DNA from: CAKZNE01 sp964485405
GTDB lineage: Bacteria; Bacteroidota; Bacteroidia; Flavobacteriales; Schleiferiaceae
Length of the DNA stretch: 64,000 nucleotides
Assembly (NCBI GenBank): GCA_964485405.1
Contig: CAZAJG010000008.1
Location: 48,944 to 112,943 of the forward strand
Direction of reading: 5' to 3'
Below, one piece after another: positions 63,531 to 64,000 of the stretch. How positions within the stretch are numbered: position 1 is the first letter of the stretch; the number at the start of each line of letters is the position of its first letter. Made by a program: the position numbers and the translations under genes. The notes beneath the pieces were generated by a model, which was not told where the DNA came from, ran no database searches, and was given only the letters and a program-made list of their open reading frames with translations.

Positions 63531-64000
63531 GGGCTCGTTGCTTGTCAGTAGGCTTCGTTAGATATATCCCTTTAAAACTACCATCCTCGTAGATGGATTT
63601 TACTTTTCTGGCCGTTACTTCATGATCATTACAAATTACGCCTAGAACGGTACTTCCTCTAAAAATGATGATTACTCTAAAGTCTTTCTCTTCTTTGGCC
63701 GTTTTATTCTCCTCACGCATTACCGCAACGTTGAACTGGCCGTATTCTTTTTTCTCAAAGTCATATTGCTCATAAAGCGCTTCGAATCCCGCTTTTTGCT
63801 TACTTCTATTTTTCTCTTGCAACAAAGCACTAATTTTAAGTTCAGGAATACTCCCTTCTGCTATTTTAGTTCTAAACACATGGCCTTCCAAAATAACCAC
63901 ATACCGATCTTTCCCTCTAAAGCCTTTTATCAAACGTTTTTCAGCCACTTTTAACTCCTTCAAACAAATACCAATTTTCTCACCCTCCTTCGTTTTAAGC
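63490..64000 (-). CDS. Unknown protein, 5' end probably beyond the window
   Basis: The minus-strand frame is open from the window edge to the stop at 63490. A start at TTG 63963 would give 157 aa, but the frame continues upstream (LKTKEGEKIGICLKEL) without a stop, so the gene may begin outside. It is a basic, soluble, alpha/beta protein with DRYVVILEGHVFRTKIAEG and FRVIIIFRGSTVLGVICND segments. I do not recognise the family. It is convergent with the LruC gene. Confidence 0.65.
   Translation of the reverse strand, partial: LKTKEGEKIGICLKELKVAEKRLIKGFRGKDRYVVILEGHVFRTKIAEGSIPELKISALLQEKNRSKQKAGFEALYEQYDFEKKEYGQFNVAVMREENKTAKEEKDFRVIIIFRGSTVLGVICNDHEVTARKVKSIYEDGSFKGIYLTKPTDKQRALIEDEILYDFLAL

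Noticed and set aside
1..64000. CRISPR arrays, insertion sequences, prophage or toxin-antitoxin genes
   Set aside because: No regularly spaced repeats, transposase, integrase or phage structural genes were seen on either strand.

Overview
ORGANISM. The window looks like a draft-assembly scaffold from a marine-type Bacteroidota, most likely order Flavobacteriales. The support is four secreted proteins with type IX secretion (T9SS) C-terminal sorting domains, many lipoproteins with short Bacteroidota-style lipoboxes, lineage-typical families (DUF2339, DUF2723, DUF4296, DUF5995, LruC, Omp28) and TAnnTTTG-type -7 promoter boxes. Base composition is moderately AT-rich. Two runs of ten N (33255-33264 and 53172-53181) are scaffold gaps inside genes. 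No rRNA, CRISPR array, transposase or phage gene was seen. One tRNA-Gln is present. LAYOUT. (1) 1-11.4 kb: the end of a DUF2339 membrane protein, a di-heme cytochrome c peroxidase/MauG gene coupled to a YtkA-like lipoprotein, an unknown lipoprotein, a DUF5995 protein, a seven-repeat SBBP/T9SS protein, a secreted endonuclease/exonuclease/phosphatase lipoprotein and a class-3 lipase. (2) 11.5-14.4 kb: an unknown gene, a seven-helix membrane protein, a NarX-type histidine kinase and a NarL/LuxR regulator. (3) 14.5-19.3 kb: an accessory stretch of small unknown genes and two decayed genes lying on the 3' side of tRNA-Gln. A partial copy of the tRNA 3' end sits at its far border, so it may be the remnant of an integrated element. 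(4) 19.5-31.6 kb: a DUF2723 glycosyltransferase-like protein, a polysaccharide deacetylase, thioredoxin plus two rhodaneses, M13 and M61 peptidases and a MacB/LolCDE-type ABC exporter. (5) 31.6-35.9 kb: a 759-base regulatory region with several dyads, an NtrC/NtrY-type two-component pair, and a SUMF1-like gene broken by one stop codon. (6) 35.9-42.1 kb: an mrp-nifU-korA-korB operon and a PAS kinase with its receiver. (7) 42.4-51.8 kb: a secreted endonuclease I with two lamin-tail domains, a GNAT enzyme, a methyltransferase, an Nramp-like transporter lacking the usual metal motifs, a lipoprotein, a secreted S1 protease, a cyclase, hemW and a kinase. (8) 52.1-64 kb: polyprenol-phosphate mannose synthase, pyrC and a DUF4296 lipoprotein, an epimerase, an Omp28/T9SS protein, tyrS, and a three-gene LruC cluster. 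HOW IT WORKS TOGETHER. Most of the window is housekeeping and envelope biology: Fe-S assembly feeding a ferredoxin oxidoreductase, envelope redox and proteolysis, several two-component systems and surface or secreted proteins. The parts that best repay a second look are the tandem 16-bp palindromes upstream of the NtrC-type regulator, the LruC cluster in which one protein's domains are also found split over two neighbours, the tRNA-flanked decaying island, and the motif-variant Nramp and TyrRS genes.
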